The notes under the pieces were generated by a model, which saw only the letters and a list, made by a program, of their open reading frames with translations, had not been told where the DNA came from and searched no databases. A stretch of DNA of 64,000 nucleotides from Paenibacillus sp. FSL H8-0537 (GTDB lineage: Bacteria; Bacillota; Bacilli; Paenibacillales; Paenibacillaceae): NCBI RefSeq assembly GCF_038051995.1, contig NZ_CP150290.1, positions 2,284,001-2,348,000 on the forward strand, read 5' to 3'. Position numbers and translations under genes: made by a program. Shown here in pieces: positions 18,242 through 30,302 of the stretch (its first letter is position 1; the number at the start of each line of letters is the position of its first letter).

Positions 18242-20053
18242 ATGAAGGCATTTTTGGAAAAATTTAAATATCACGGCTTGTTTATTAAAATGTTTACCGT
18301 CACCTTAGTCAGCATCATTTCGGTTTCTCTGCTGACTACGCTTGTGATGATGCAAATGTCGGAGCGTCTATTCATGAATACGTTCAGTATTACGAATGGA
18401 AAAATCATTAATCAGGTGCAGACGAATTTCGAGTCATTCAGCTATTCCATTGTGACAGCGACCAATAATGTTCAGCAAAGCGGAACGCTCAAATCGTTTC
18501 TTACAGACCCCGATGAACGATCTGTCCCGACGTTGAAAAGATATTATGAAGCCAACACACAAATCAAGCGAATTCAATCGGGCGTCTCCGCTTATCCGGT
18601 GAATATGACGATAACGGGAATTAACGGGCGCAGCCATTCATCCGACAGCACCTATTGGCCGCGATCAATCGAGAAGCTTCGCAGCAGTAAGCTAACGGAG
18701 CAGGCGCTGCAGGAGCCACGGCGTATTTTGTACGAGCTGGATCAGGATAGCATGACGCCTGATAACAACTCGAATGCTGTTGTTGTCGCCATGAAAACAC
18801 TGCTGGAGCGAACGAGTGGCCAGCCTTATGGCCAGCTTTATATTGCAATAAGAGAAAAGGATTTTCGCAAATTTTACACGAGCTTCACGAGCGGTGGAAA
18901 TGATGTCGTTATCTTGAATCAAGCAGGCATGATCGTTTCCAGCAATCGTGACCAGCTTGTAGGGACGACGGTGCCAGAGCTTTTGACCTATGCCAAGCAA
19001 ATTGAAGAGCAGCAGCTGGACGTTATGGATACAACGGCAATGGGGAAGAGCAGCCTCGTATTGTCCAAATATTTGCCGACCTATGATTTTTATTTGGTGA
19101 ACTTAATTGATAAGCAGCAGGTCATGAGCCAAATGGTTGATTTCAAATTGGTCGTCCTTATCTCTCTGGCAATCGTGCTGCTGGCTCTCATTATCGTCTT
19201 TGTGATTTCAAGGCGGCTGACGAGATCGCTAACGCTGCTGGCGCGGCAAATTTCACGGGTGACGAAAAATGATTTCAATAATTACACTTCGGTAACGGGA
19301 AGCTACGAAATCAAGCAGCTCGGCAATGCCTACAACTACATGCTGGATGAGCTGAACGATTATATTAAGCGGCTCATTCAGACGCAGAAGGACCAGCGTA
19401 ACGCCGAGCTGTCTGCGCTGCAGATGCAGATTAATCCCCATTTTTTATATAATACGCTGGCATCGATTAAAATTTTGGTCCAGCAGGGCAATAAGGATAA
19501 GGCTGCGGAAACGATAAACGCACTGATTTCCCTGCTGCAAAATACGGTGAGCAATATAAGCGAGACGATTCCGGTCTCACAGGAGCTCGTCAACCTTAAA
19601 AATTACGTATTTATTAACCATGTGCGGTATGGGGAGCAGATTCGGGTCAACTACTTTGCGGACAAGGATTGCATGGGGGCCCATTTGCCGAAGCTGGTTA
19701 TCCAGCCGTTTATGGAAAATGCTTTTTTCCACGCTTTCCATGAGCGCAGGGAGGGATATATTTATGTACTTATCTCCCGTGAGGGCGATTCGCTCATCTG
19801 TGAAGTCGTAGACAATGGGGTCGGCATTAGCGGGCTGAGTAACGGTGAAGCTGGCGCCGAGGTTGACGGAGCAACCCGGGAAAACGGTGAACGCGGGGTG
19901 CATTCGGCAAGCCATTTCTTCTCGGGCATTGGCATACGCAACGTGCATGACCGTTTGACCCTGCTTTATGGTGAAGGCTATGGAGTGACGATTGTCAGTG
20001 ATCCAGGTCAAGGAACACGTGTGAAAATCAAGCTTCCTTTGTTATTTGAGTAA
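18242..20053 (+). CDS. Sensor histidine kinase, YesM type
   Basis: A 603-residue membrane kinase partner of the preceding regulator. A transmembrane helix at about 18-40 and another near 300-325 frame an extracellular sensing region of roughly 260 residues (dCache-like). A HAMP linker follows. The phospho-acceptor His lies in MQINPHFLYNTL, and the ATPase part shows VIQPFMENAFFHAF, DNGVGI and GIGIRNVHDRL. The ATP-binding lid contains an inserted Gly/Glu-rich stretch after NGVGISGL. It starts four bases after the regulator stop, so translation is probably coupled. Confidence 0.92.
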   Translation: MKAFLEKFKYHGLFIKMFTVTLVSIISVSLLTTLVMMQMSERLFMNTFSITNGKIINQVQTNFESFSYSIVTATNNVQQSGTLKSFLTDPDERSVPTLKRYYEANTQIKRIQSGVSAYPVNMTITGINGRSHSSDSTYWPRSIEKLRSSKLTEQALQEPRRILYELDQDSMTPDNNSNAVVVAMKTLLERTSGQPYGQLYIAIREKDFRKFYTSFTSGGNDVVILNQAGMIVSSNRDQLVGTTVPELLTYAKQIEEQQLDVMDTTAMGKSSLVLSKYLPTYDFYLVNLIDKQQVMSQMVDFKLVVLISLAIVLLALIIVFVISRRLTRSLTLLARQISRVTKNDFNNYTSVTGSYEIKQLGNAYNYMLDELNDYIKRLIQTQKDQRNAELSALQMQINPHFLYNTLASIKILVQQGNKDKAAETINALISLLQNTVSNISETIPVSQELVNLKNYVFINHVRYGEQIRVNYFADKDCMGAHLPKLVIQPFMENAFFHAFHERREGYIYVLISREGDSLICEVVDNGVGISGLSNGEAGAEVDGATRENGERGVHSASHFFSGIGIRNVHDRLTLLYGEGYGVTIVSDPGQGTRVKIKLPLLFE

Positions 20054-20065
20054 CGATTTTTAAAG

Positions 20066-20109
20066 CAGCGGCTCGCAGGATAAATCCTAAATGAGCTGCT
20101 GTTTTTTTA
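20066..20109 (+). terminator. Terminator of the two-component operon
   Basis: CAGCGGCTC pairs with GAGCTGCTG (one G-U pair), followed by seven Ts. It separates the kinase gene from the transporter operon. Confidence 0.75.
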
Positions 20110-20418
20110 GTTGGCAGCCTTAAATTATTGAAGACAGTATAATAGCAGCCCAACAAGCACAAAATTCAAATACATCTTTTTCATGACGAAGGACGGTGAT
20201 CAACCATAAAAAATAGGAAATTGGTAATAGGCAATGAGCCTCATTGACGAGATATATCCAGTTCTTAGAAGAGTACCCTTGATATTTCCAACTGCCGTCT
20301 AAATATATTACCAATAAGCAAATTAATTACTATTGGCAAAAAATAACTACTGTTTATGAAATAAAAGAATGACAAATCCCTATAAAGATATTGCTATCGA
20401 ACACAATAAACAGATTGT

Positions 20419-20453
20419 TATAATAAATGATGTTAGCCGGCAAACGCTTTCAG
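20419..20453 (+). promoter_or_regulatory. Promoter -10 and cre-like CcpA site upstream of ABC operon 1
   Basis: TATAAT at 20419-20424 is a good -10, with no clear -35 at proper spacing. On the minus strand, CTGAAAGCGTTTGCC (20439-20453) fits the catabolite-responsive consensus and lies just downstream of the expected start, a repressing position. A weak -35 would suit activation by the YesN-type regulator. Confidence 0.5.
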
Positions 20454-20485
20454 TTACGCAGACAATTATAAAGGGGTTGGGTTTC

Positions 20486-21793
20486 GTGAAAAAAATGCTT
20501 GCCATCCTTTTGGCCAGCTTCGTGCTGCTCACAGCATGTTCAGCTAAAACAGACGATGCTACAAACACAGGCAGCGGAAATGCTGCAGGAAACACTGCAA
20601 AAGAACTTACGGTTTGGGCATGGGACAAAACGTTTAACATCGGCGCTATGGAGCGTGCGGGTGCGGCTTATGCTGCTAAGCATCCTGATTCCGGCGTAAA
20701 ACTTAACATTGTTGAAAATGCACAAGCTGACATTATCCAAAAGCTGAATGCAGGTCTTAACTCGGGCACAACAAAAGGTCTTCCAACGATTATTTTGATC
20801 GAAGATTACCGTGCGCAAAGCTTCTTGCAAGCTTACCCGGATGCATTTTTCGACCTTTCGGATTACATCAAACCGGCTGACTTTGCTGATTACAAAATCG
20901 GACCGACAAGCCTTGATGGCAAACAATACGGCGTACCTTTCGATTCTGGCGTAGCGGGACTTTATGTAAGAACCGACTATTTGGAGCAAGCTGGCTACAA
21001 AGTAGCTGATTTGCAGAATCTGAACTGGGATCAAGTCATTGAAATTGGTAAAGCTGTTAAAGAAAAAACAGGCAAGCAATTGCTTTCTCTAGATCCTAAT
21101 GACCTGGGTATTATCCGGATGATGATTCAGTCCGCTGGCTCATGGTACCTGAAGGATGATGGTGTAACACCTGATATTGCTGGCAACGTAGCATTGAAAG
21201 AAGCTTTCGAAACTTACAAAAAGATGATGGAAGCGGACATTGTAAAAGTTCATTCCGACTGGAGCCAGTTTGTAGCCGGCTTTAACAGTGGCGAAGTAGC
21301 AAGCGTTCCAACAGGAAACTGGATTACAGCTTCCGTGAAAGCAGAAGCATCGCAATCTGGAAAATGGGCTATTGTTCCATTCCCTAAACTGACGAACAAC
21401 GCTGATTCCGTTAACGCTTCGAACCTTGGTGGCAGCTCGTGGTATGTAATGAACGTTGATGGCAAAGAAGCAGCAGCAGAATTTTTGAAAGAAACTTTTG
21501 GTTCTGATGTTGACCTGTACCAAAAGCTTGCAACAGAAATTGGTGCAATTGGCACGCTGAAAGCAGCAGCTGATGGCGTAGCTTATAAAGCAGCTGATGA
21601 GTTCTTCGGCGGACAAACAGCTGTAGCTGATTTCGCAAAATGGACTGCTGAAATTCCAAGAGTTAACTACGGTATGCATACGTATGCTATCGAGGACATT
21701 CTTGTTGTAGAAATGCAAAACTTCATGGGCGGCAAAGCAATCGACAAAGTATTGGCGGATGCTCAAGCTCAAGCTGAAACACAAGTTAAATAA
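20486..21793 (+). CDS. ABC sugar-binding lipoprotein (CUT1)
   Basis: A 435-residue extracellular solute-binding protein, family 1. I chose GTG 20486 because AAGGGG lies upstream and it gives a proper lipoprotein signal (KKMLAILLASFVLLTACS, lipobox LTAC). The upstream ATG at 20369 would spoil the signal. After a Ser/Gly/Asn tether comes the body, TVWAWDKTFNIGAM and onward. Typical partners follow: two permeases and no ATPase, as usual when a shared MsmX-type ATPase serves many CUT1 systems. Genes next to it suggest a beta-galactoside ligand. Confidence 0.9.
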   Translation: MKKMLAILLASFVLLTACSAKTDDATNTGSGNAAGNTAKELTVWAWDKTFNIGAMERAGAAYAAKHPDSGVKLNIVENAQADIIQKLNAGLNSGTTKGLPTIILIEDYRAQSFLQAYPDAFFDLSDYIKPADFADYKIGPTSLDGKQYGVPFDSGVAGLYVRTDYLEQAGYKVADLQNLNWDQVIEIGKAVKEKTGKQLLSLDPNDLGIIRMMIQSAGSWYLKDDGVTPDIAGNVALKEAFETYKKMMEADIVKVHSDWSQFVAGFNSGEVASVPTGNWITASVKAEASQSGKWAIVPFPKLTNNADSVNASNLGGSSWYVMNVDGKEAAAEFLKETFGSDVDLYQKLATEIGAIGTLKAAADGVAYKAADEFFGGQTAVADFAKWTAEIPRVNYGMHTYAIEDILVVEMQNFMGGKAIDKVLADAQAQAETQVK

Positions 21794-21813
21794 ATTCGAC
21801 CATACGGCAGATG

Positions 21814-21898
21814 AATAAAATCTTGGGCAATCAAAGCCCCGTCAGTATCGTTCGCACTGTTACTGGCGGGAGCGGCGGATTGCCCCGAGATTTTATTT
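21814..21898 (+). terminator. Large intercistronic hairpin after binding-protein gene 1
   Basis: AATAAAATCTTGGGCAATC (21814-21832) pairs with 21879-21898 with one bulge. An inner stem is formed by CCCGTCAGTA and TACTGGCGGG. It most likely stabilises or partly terminates the message after the binding-protein gene. Confidence 0.7.
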
Positions 21899-21923
21899 CC
21901 GTGAAGAAAGGGGTTAGGCTATC

Positions 21924-22820
21924 GTGAAAGCAGCGCAGCCTGGCATAAAAATTCGTAATCGAGCAAGCTTTACAGGATGGCTGTTCGTCATCATTGCTGT
22001 CGTACTAATAGCGGCATTTTATTTCTACCCAATGGTTCAAGCGCTTCTTCTATCGTTCAAATCCGGCAAAGGGATGAACCTCCACTATGTAGGCTTTGAC
22101 AATTACATTCGTCTATTCAGTGATCAGACGTTCCGTGTCGCAGTAAAAAATACATTTATTTATCTCATCATTCAAGTGCCGGTTATGATCGTGCTGGCGA
22201 TGTTTATTTCTGTGCTGCTGAATGACAGCAAGCTGAAGTTTAAGGGCTTTTTCCGTACAGCGATTTTCCTGCCGGCGGTTACATCTCTTGTTGCCTATTC
22301 GGTTATTTTCAAATACTTATTTGCAGGCGACGGCCTTGTGAACCAATTGCTGCTCAAGCTGCATCTGATTGGCACGCCTATTCAATGGATCACAGATCCA
22401 TTTTGGGCCAAAATTACGGTTATTATTGCCATTACGTGGCGTTGGACAGGCTATAACATGATTTTCTACTTATCAGCTTTGCAAAATATTGACCATTCAA
22501 TTTATGAGGCTGCCAAGATCGACGGCGCATCCTCGACTAGACAATTTTTCGGCATTACAATGCCTTTGCTCAAACCTATTATTTTATTTACATCCATTAC
22601 ATCGACAATCGGTACACTGCAGCTGTTCGACGAGGTTGTGAACATTACGAAGGGCGGACCGGGCAATGCATCTATGTCCATCTCCCAGTACATTTACAAT
22701 CTGTCCTTCAAATATTCCGCAGATTTCGGATATGCAGCAACGGTGTCTTATTCTATCGTAATTATGATTATTATTTTGGCATTTGTTCAGTTTAAAGCGG
22801 CAGGTGATAAAAATGGATAA
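21924..22820 (+). CDS. ABC sugar transporter permease (MalF/LacF type)
   Basis: A 298-residue permease with about six transmembrane helices and the EAA loop (YEAAKIDGASSTRQFFGITMP) that contacts the ATPase. It starts at GTG 21924 behind GAAAGGGG. Conserved RWTGYNMIFYLSALQ precedes the loop, as in CUT1 inner-membrane subunits. It overlaps the next permease gene by eight bases. Confidence 0.92.
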   Translation: MKAAQPGIKIRNRASFTGWLFVIIAVVLIAAFYFYPMVQALLLSFKSGKGMNLHYVGFDNYIRLFSDQTFRVAVKNTFIYLIIQVPVMIVLAMFISVLLNDSKLKFKGFFRTAIFLPAVTSLVAYSVIFKYLFAGDGLVNQLLLKLHLIGTPIQWITDPFWAKITVIIAITWRWTGYNMIFYLSALQNIDHSIYEAAKIDGASSTRQFFGITMPLLKPIILFTSITSTIGTLQLFDEVVNITKGGPGNASMSISQYIYNLSFKYSADFGYAATVSYSIVIMIIILAFVQFKAAGDKNG

Positions 22821-23637
22821 GCTAAAACGGGTATCGGTTTATATTTTTCTCAGCGTCGCAGCGTTCATTTCCATTTTCCCGTTTCTGTGGATGATCGTCA
22901 GCGCGACGAACAGCTCCTCGGATGTAACGCAAGGCAGACTGCTGCCAGGCAGCAAGCTGCTTGACAATATTAATAATTTGTTCAGCACGGTCGATATTGT
23001 GCCGGCGCTTATGAACTCGGCTAAAATTTCCATTTCGACGACACTGCTGGCGATGCTGATTGCCTCGCTTGCAGGTTACGGCTTTGAAATTTATAAAAGC
23101 AAGGCAAAGGACATCGTCTTCACGATTTTACTGCTGTCCATGATGATTCCTTTCGCGGCGATTATGGTTCCGCTGTATCAAATGTTCGCAGGAATTTCGA
23201 GCAGCGTTCCATTTCTAGGCCTTGATACGCTTTCGGGCGTCGTGCTGCCAACGATGACGACAGCGTTTCTCATCTTCTTTTTCCGTCAAAACACAAAAAT
23301 GTTTCCGAAAGAGCTGCTCGAAGCAGGTCGTATTGACGGCTTGAACGAGCTGGCCTTGTTCTTCCGCATTTATGTGCCTACGATGAAAACGACGTATGCG
23401 GCAGCGGGAATTATTACGTTTATGTCCAGCTGGAACAACTACTTGTGGCCGCTTATCGTGCTGCAATCGCCGGACAAGCGTACCATTCCAATGTTGATCT
23501 CCAACCTCGGCTCCAGCTACACGCCGGATTACGGGATGATCATGATGGCAATCGTTATTTCAACGATTCCAACGGCGCTTGTATTCTTCCTAATGCAAAG
23601 ACATTTTGTAGCAGGTATGACCGGTTCGGTCAAATAA
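22813..23637 (+). CDS. ABC sugar transporter permease (MalG/LacG type)
   Basis: A 274-residue second CUT1 permease. ATG 22813 is taken because it overlaps the previous stop and gives a normal basic N-terminus (MDKLKRVSVYIF); an upstream ATG would add ten residues. It has six predicted helices and an EAA loop LLEAGRIDGLNELALFFRIY. The C-terminus MQRHFVAGMTGSVK is typical of the MalG group. The downstream GH2 gene follows after a hairpin. Confidence 0.92.
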   Translation: MDKLKRVSVYIFLSVAAFISIFPFLWMIVSATNSSSDVTQGRLLPGSKLLDNINNLFSTVDIVPALMNSAKISISTTLLAMLIASLAGYGFEIYKSKAKDIVFTILLLSMMIPFAAIMVPLYQMFAGISSSVPFLGLDTLSGVVLPTMTTAFLIFFFRQNTKMFPKELLEAGRIDGLNELALFFRIYVPTMKTTYAAAGIITFMSSWNNYLWPLIVLQSPDKRTIPMLISNLGSSYTPDYGMIMMAIVISTIPTALVFFLMQRHFVAGMTGSVK

Positions 23638-23646
23638 TCAACTTAA

Positions 23647-26757
<3,111 letters not shown>

Positions 26758-26812
26758 ACGTCGAAGTAAAGAGCAAATTGCACTTGAATGGCTGTATAAC
26801 GAGAGTGGGGAA

Positions 26813-26848
26813 AAGAGGAGGGCGGCTGCCCTCCTCTTCTTTTATTGC
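26813..26848 (+). terminator. Terminator after lacZ (copy 1 of a duplicated 36-mer)
   Basis: An 11-bp stem AAGAGGAGGGC with its complement around GGCT, followed by CTTTTATT. The same 36 bases recur at 31392-31427 with two changes. Confidence 0.85.
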
Positions 26849-26898
26849 GGCATCTGTCAGAAGAAAATATATTCTTAGACTACCGCTGTTTTATTAAA

Positions 26899-26915
26899 CT
26901 AACGTTCCCAGTTAG
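26899..26915. repeat. CTAAC-N7-GTTAG hairpin unit (copy 1)
   Basis: CTAAC-GTTCCCA-GTTAG, followed by CTTAAAGAATGAACG. Related units lie at 27974-27989 and, less exactly, 28128-28147 and 29579-29598. The rest of 26849-27185 is AT-rich and shows no gene I can support. Confidence 0.5.
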
Positions 26916-27185
26916 CTTAAAGAATGAACGTAAATAAACACTATCCAAATTTCCCTATTGCTACAAATTATAAAGCTGATCCAAACTTCGGAAAAATTGA
27001 AAAATGCTCCCCGTATCTTTAAATAGCTCCGATTCGTTTATATGTTGAAAGAGATAAAAAATATAAAACGGAGACAAATAAGAAGAGTGTTTAGGGCGAA
27101 ATCCAACTGAAAGAAGCTAGGCCTTGGTTTAACAACTGGCCACCGGTACAAGTCATGTACAAATTCATATAATAGGAGAGAAGAA

Positions 27186-27931
27186 ATGATGAAAATTTCG
27201 AATGGAGTAGAAATGCTGGAATTGCAGGTTGAAGTATTCGGCAGTCGTCAAGAATTGAATCCTACCCTGATTTGGGATGATGAAACGGCTATTTTAATCG
27301 ATACCGGCTCGCCCGGGCAATTGGAGCAAATACGTGCAGCCATGAACGAGTGTGGAGTCTCCATGGACAAGTTGAAAGCAATCATTTTGACTCATCAAGA
27401 TATTGACCATATCGGCAGTCTTCCTGAAATTCTGCAGGCAGCTGATGGAAATATTAAAGTATACGCTCATGAGATGGATAAACCATATATTGAAGGAAAA
27501 TTGCCTCTTATGAAAGTGAATCTCGATAGTATGGCTTGGCAATTAGAATCCCTTCCGGAAGAAGAACGTTTAAAGTGGTGGCCTACTTGTTGGAGAATTC
27601 TCCTAAGGCCAAAGTTGACAGAACGTTGACTGACAGACAAGAGCTTCCGTATTGCGGGGGAATTCAAATTATCTTTACACCTGGGCATACGCCTGGACGT
27701 ATTAGTCTTTATTTGAAACAAAGCAAAACCCTTGTTGTTGGTGATGCCATGTTCAGTGTGGAAGGCATCTTGGGGGGGCCCCATCCGCATTCCACGCTGG
27801 ATATGAATAAAGCTTTCCGTTCCCTAGAAAAATATTTAGACTTCGACATTAAATCGGTTATTTGTTATCACGGAGGATTAAGTACGGATAACGTTAAGGA
27901 GCAGCTCCAAAAGCTTGTCAGGAAAGCATGA
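27186..27931 (+). pseudogene. Metallo-beta-lactamase-fold hydrolase, frameshifted
   Basis: Two overlapping frames make one MBL-fold protein of about 248 residues. The first part (27186 to about 27573) holds the metal site HQDIDHIG after LIDTGSPGQ. The second part (about 27570-27931) continues with FTPGHTPGRISLY, VVGDAMF and CYHGGLSTDNV. The frames join at about 27572, where CGT TTA AAG must be re-read in the -1 frame. A single lost G (AAGGTGG to AAGTGG) explains it. The join also happens to read T TTA AAG, a possible -1 slippage heptamer. An AGGAGAGAAG site precedes the start. Mutation is the simpler reading. Confidence 0.8.
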
Positions 27932-27970
27932 ACGGCTTAAAATGGTACATGTAATGTACAGTTTTTTTTT

Positions 27971-28025
27971 GAACTAATCTACCAGTTAGCTTCAATGAGG
28001 ACGCGACAGTCTAACACTTTATTTT
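27971..28025. repeat. 55-bp composite repeat unit (copy A)
   Basis: It starts GAACTAATCTACCAGTTAG and ends AGTCTAACACTTTATTTT (28008-28025). The same ends with the same spacing recur at 30085-30141. It follows the MBL gene by 40 bases. Confidence 0.55.
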
Positions 28026-28194
28026 CCGAGTTTATCAAGAGCTAAATATAAGAAAATCAGATAAAATAAAGAGTTCTACATATTGTACATGACTAATATG
28101 TGAACCCCTTTACGTTTAATGTTTAACTATCGGTCTTCCCCGTTAGACACACATGCGGGCAATCAAGGTTTCCCGGAAAATGCCCTTGTCTTAT

Positions 28195-29526
28195 TCAATC
28201 CTTTCCCTCCGACCGACGCAGCGTCCCGACCAGCTCTACAAAGTGGTGCCCGCGCTCTTCAAAGTTGCGGTATTGGTCAAACGCAGTGCAGGCAGGGCTC
28301 AGCAGCACTGTGTCGCCCGGTACGGCCAGCTTGTGCGCCTGCGCCACGGCCTCGACCAGGCCTTCGCAACGGAAAATAGGCGGGCAACTCGGCACTCTGA
28401 GCGCTGCAGCCTCGATTTGACTGGCAGCTTCGCCGATCAACAGCAACACCTTGACATGATCAGGCAGTAACCTGGCCATCTCGTCAAACGGTACCTTCTT
28501 ATCTCTCCCGCCGGCGATCAGCAGAACTCGGCCCATGTGCGCTTGCAGCGTGGCGACGGTACGGGCGGGGCTAGAGCCGATTGAATTGTTGTAGTAATGT
28601 ACGCCGCCCACTGTTGCCACCCACTGGTTTCGGTGCTCCACGCCGACAAAGGTGCGTACCGTCTCCAGGATTGCCTCGTCCGGCACGAAACCCCTCACGG
28701 CGGTCATGGCAGCCATAACGTTTTCCACGTTATACCACCCCGGCAAACGAATGTCACTGATAGGTACCAGACCGTCGATCACTCCATCGCGGACCATGTG
28801 CTCGCCGAAATACTTGGTCCGCCCCCGCCCGCGCAGTGTGGCGGTCGCCGGGTTGTCGCTATTAAGGATGGCAAGGTCGTCAGCACTCTGAAAATCCAGC
28901 AGGCGGCGCTTGGCGGCGGTATATTCATCCATGTCGCGGTGCCAGTCGAGGTGATTAGGCGATAGGTTGGTAATGACTGCCACATGGGCAGAGCGCGTCA
29001 TGTCCATCAGTTGGAAGCTGGATAGCTCGACCGCGCACGCGTCCAGCGGCGACATTTCGCCCACGCGCGTCAGCAGTGGCGTACCAATGTTACCGCCCAG
29101 ATGCACCTTACGCCCCCCGTTTGCCAGCATGTCTGCAATTAACGACGTGGTGGTGGTCTTACCGTCCGAACCGGTCACACCGAAAATGGGACAAGGACAC
29201 AGCGCAAAGAACTCCTCCATCTCACTGGTCACACGGCTGCCGCCAGCGCGGGCCGAGTCCAGCGCCGGATGGTCTGGGCGCATGCCCGGAGTACGGAACA
29301 CAATATCGCCCCCAACGCGATCCAGGTAATTCTCCCCTAGGCGCAACCCGACGCCTAGATCGTCCCACTCCTCCCGGGGCAGGTTCGGATTGCGGTCGCG
29401 AACGGTGACGTGCGCCCCTGCTGAGCACAGCATGCGGATCAGCGGTGAGTTGCTGACGCCAGCGCCGATGATGGTCACGTCCCGACCAGCCAGTGATTGG
29501 GTATAAGTGTAAAAAGCAGGATTCAT
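28195..29526 (-). CDS. murD: UDP-N-acetylmuramoylalanine--D-glutamate ligase, probably acquired second copy
   Basis: A 443-residue Mur ligase. ATG 29526 is chosen because GGAGGTG lies just upstream; a GTG six bases earlier lies inside that site. N-terminal GAGVSNSPLIRML, ATP loop GVTGSDGKTTTT, central NLSPNHLDWHRDMDEY and C-terminal HRNQWV...YYNNSIGSSPART plus LSPACTAFDQY are MurD features. The SIGSSPART form, in place of the common DSKATN, recalls MurD of Clostridia. It would add D-Glu to UDP-MurNAc-L-Ala in the cytoplasm. It is clearly richer in G and C than the AT-rich DNA on both sides and lies outside any dcw cluster, so horizontal transfer is likely. Confidence 0.85.
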   Translation of the reverse strand: MNPAFYTYTQSLAGRDVTIIGAGVSNSPLIRMLCSAGAHVTVRDRNPNLPREEWDDLGVGLRLGENYLDRVGGDIVFRTPGMRPDHPALDSARAGGSRVTSEMEEFFALCPCPIFGVTGSDGKTTTTSLIADMLANGGRKVHLGGNIGTPLLTRVGEMSPLDACAVELSSFQLMDMTRSAHVAVITNLSPNHLDWHRDMDEYTAAKRRLLDFQSADDLAILNSDNPATATLRGRGRTKYFGEHMVRDGVIDGLVPISDIRLPGWYNVENVMAAMTAVRGFVPDEAILETVRTFVGVEHRNQWVATVGGVHYYNNSIGSSPARTVATLQAHMGRVLLIAGGRDKKVPFDEMARLLPDHVKVLLLIGEAASQIEAAALRVPSCPPIFRCEGLVEAVAQAHKLAVPGDTVLLSPACTAFDQYRNFEERGHHFVELVGTLRRSEGKD

Positions 29527-29727
29527 AAGCACCTCCGCTTAAAGAATGTCATTAAATCAAATATACCACATATTGGAGCTAGCCTGCCTGTCCGTTAGCC
29601 ATTCGTGCAGCGAGATAATCAGCCCTGCAACACAAAGGATGAATTTTCATGGTAGTTGAATAGGGTAACAGACATTCTCTCAAATAATCCTTTTATAGAC
29701 CTCTGTATAAGAAAACTTAAGTTGTTC

Positions 29728-30000
29728 TCACAACTTTTTATTTTCATCTTCGAGCTTTTTCACCTTACGTTTAAGTGAATTCCGCTCTTCAAGATAAGTG
29801 AAATACTGTTTTAGTGCATAGCAATAAGTCTTCAGTGTGTTGTTGCTTTTACCTGTCTGATCGAGGTATTTCAAATACTTCATCACAGGAACAACTGGAA
29901 CACCTACCGCATCCAATAGCAAATATCTCTTTTTATTATCATTAATAATTACTTCTTGTACTCTCACAACAACACTCCCAACGAAAGCATTTATCCTCAA
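29728..30000 (-). pseudogene. Truncated Tn554-like tyrosine recombinase (TnpA N-terminus)
   Basis: The 90-residue frame begins MRINAFVGSVVVRVQEVI and has a SAM-like N-terminal domain (YLKYLDQTGKSNNTLKTYCY then ALKQYFTYLEERN). This is the core-binding domain found in Tn554 TnpA-type integrases. The catalytic domain with its R-H-R-Y set is absent. After LEERN the sequence becomes a short charged coil, SLKRKVKKLEDENKKL, and stops. Such a coil resembles the end of TnpC, so an internal deletion may have fused tnpA to tnpC. It shows that a Tn554-like element once lay here. Confidence 0.6.
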
Positions 30001-30084
30001 TATATTGAATAATTTATACTAAGATTTAAAGCCAGAGTTAATATTTCTATTAAACAAAAAATAGAGGAAATTAGCTCATATAAT

Positions 30085-30141
30085 GAACTAACTATCCGCT
30101 ATTTACGTTACTATAATTAACCGAGTCTAACACTTTATTTT
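30085..30141. repeat. 55-bp composite repeat unit (copy B)
   Basis: It starts GAACTAACTATCC and ends AGTCTAACACTTTATTTT (30124-30141). The final 18 bases are identical to copy A at 28008-28025, and the spacing between the two ends is 39 against 37 bases. It lies 13 bases before the coiled-coil reading frame. Confidence 0.55.
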
Positions 30142-30302
30142 TCAGTCCACTTGAATGGATAAAAATATTATTGAATCAACATTGAAGGAATTGCTTTCTG
30201 TCGTTAAAATCATCAATGAACGGGTCGGAACATTGGAAGAAGGGCAGCAAGTACTGACTGAAAGCCAACAAGCGCTGGCTGAAGGGCAACAAGCGCTTGC
30301 TA

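Noticed and set aside
27151..28094. 12-bp inverted repeat AGTCATGTACAA flanking the metallo-hydrolase as transposon ends
   Set aside because: Such a short match within 1 kb can arise by chance, and there is no target duplication or transposase in the interval.
28009..28149. GTCTAAC...GTTAGAC pair as a true integron attC site
   Set aside because: The outer boxes fit, but the inner arms are not convincingly complementary and no integron integrase is present. Kept only as part of the cassette-like observation.
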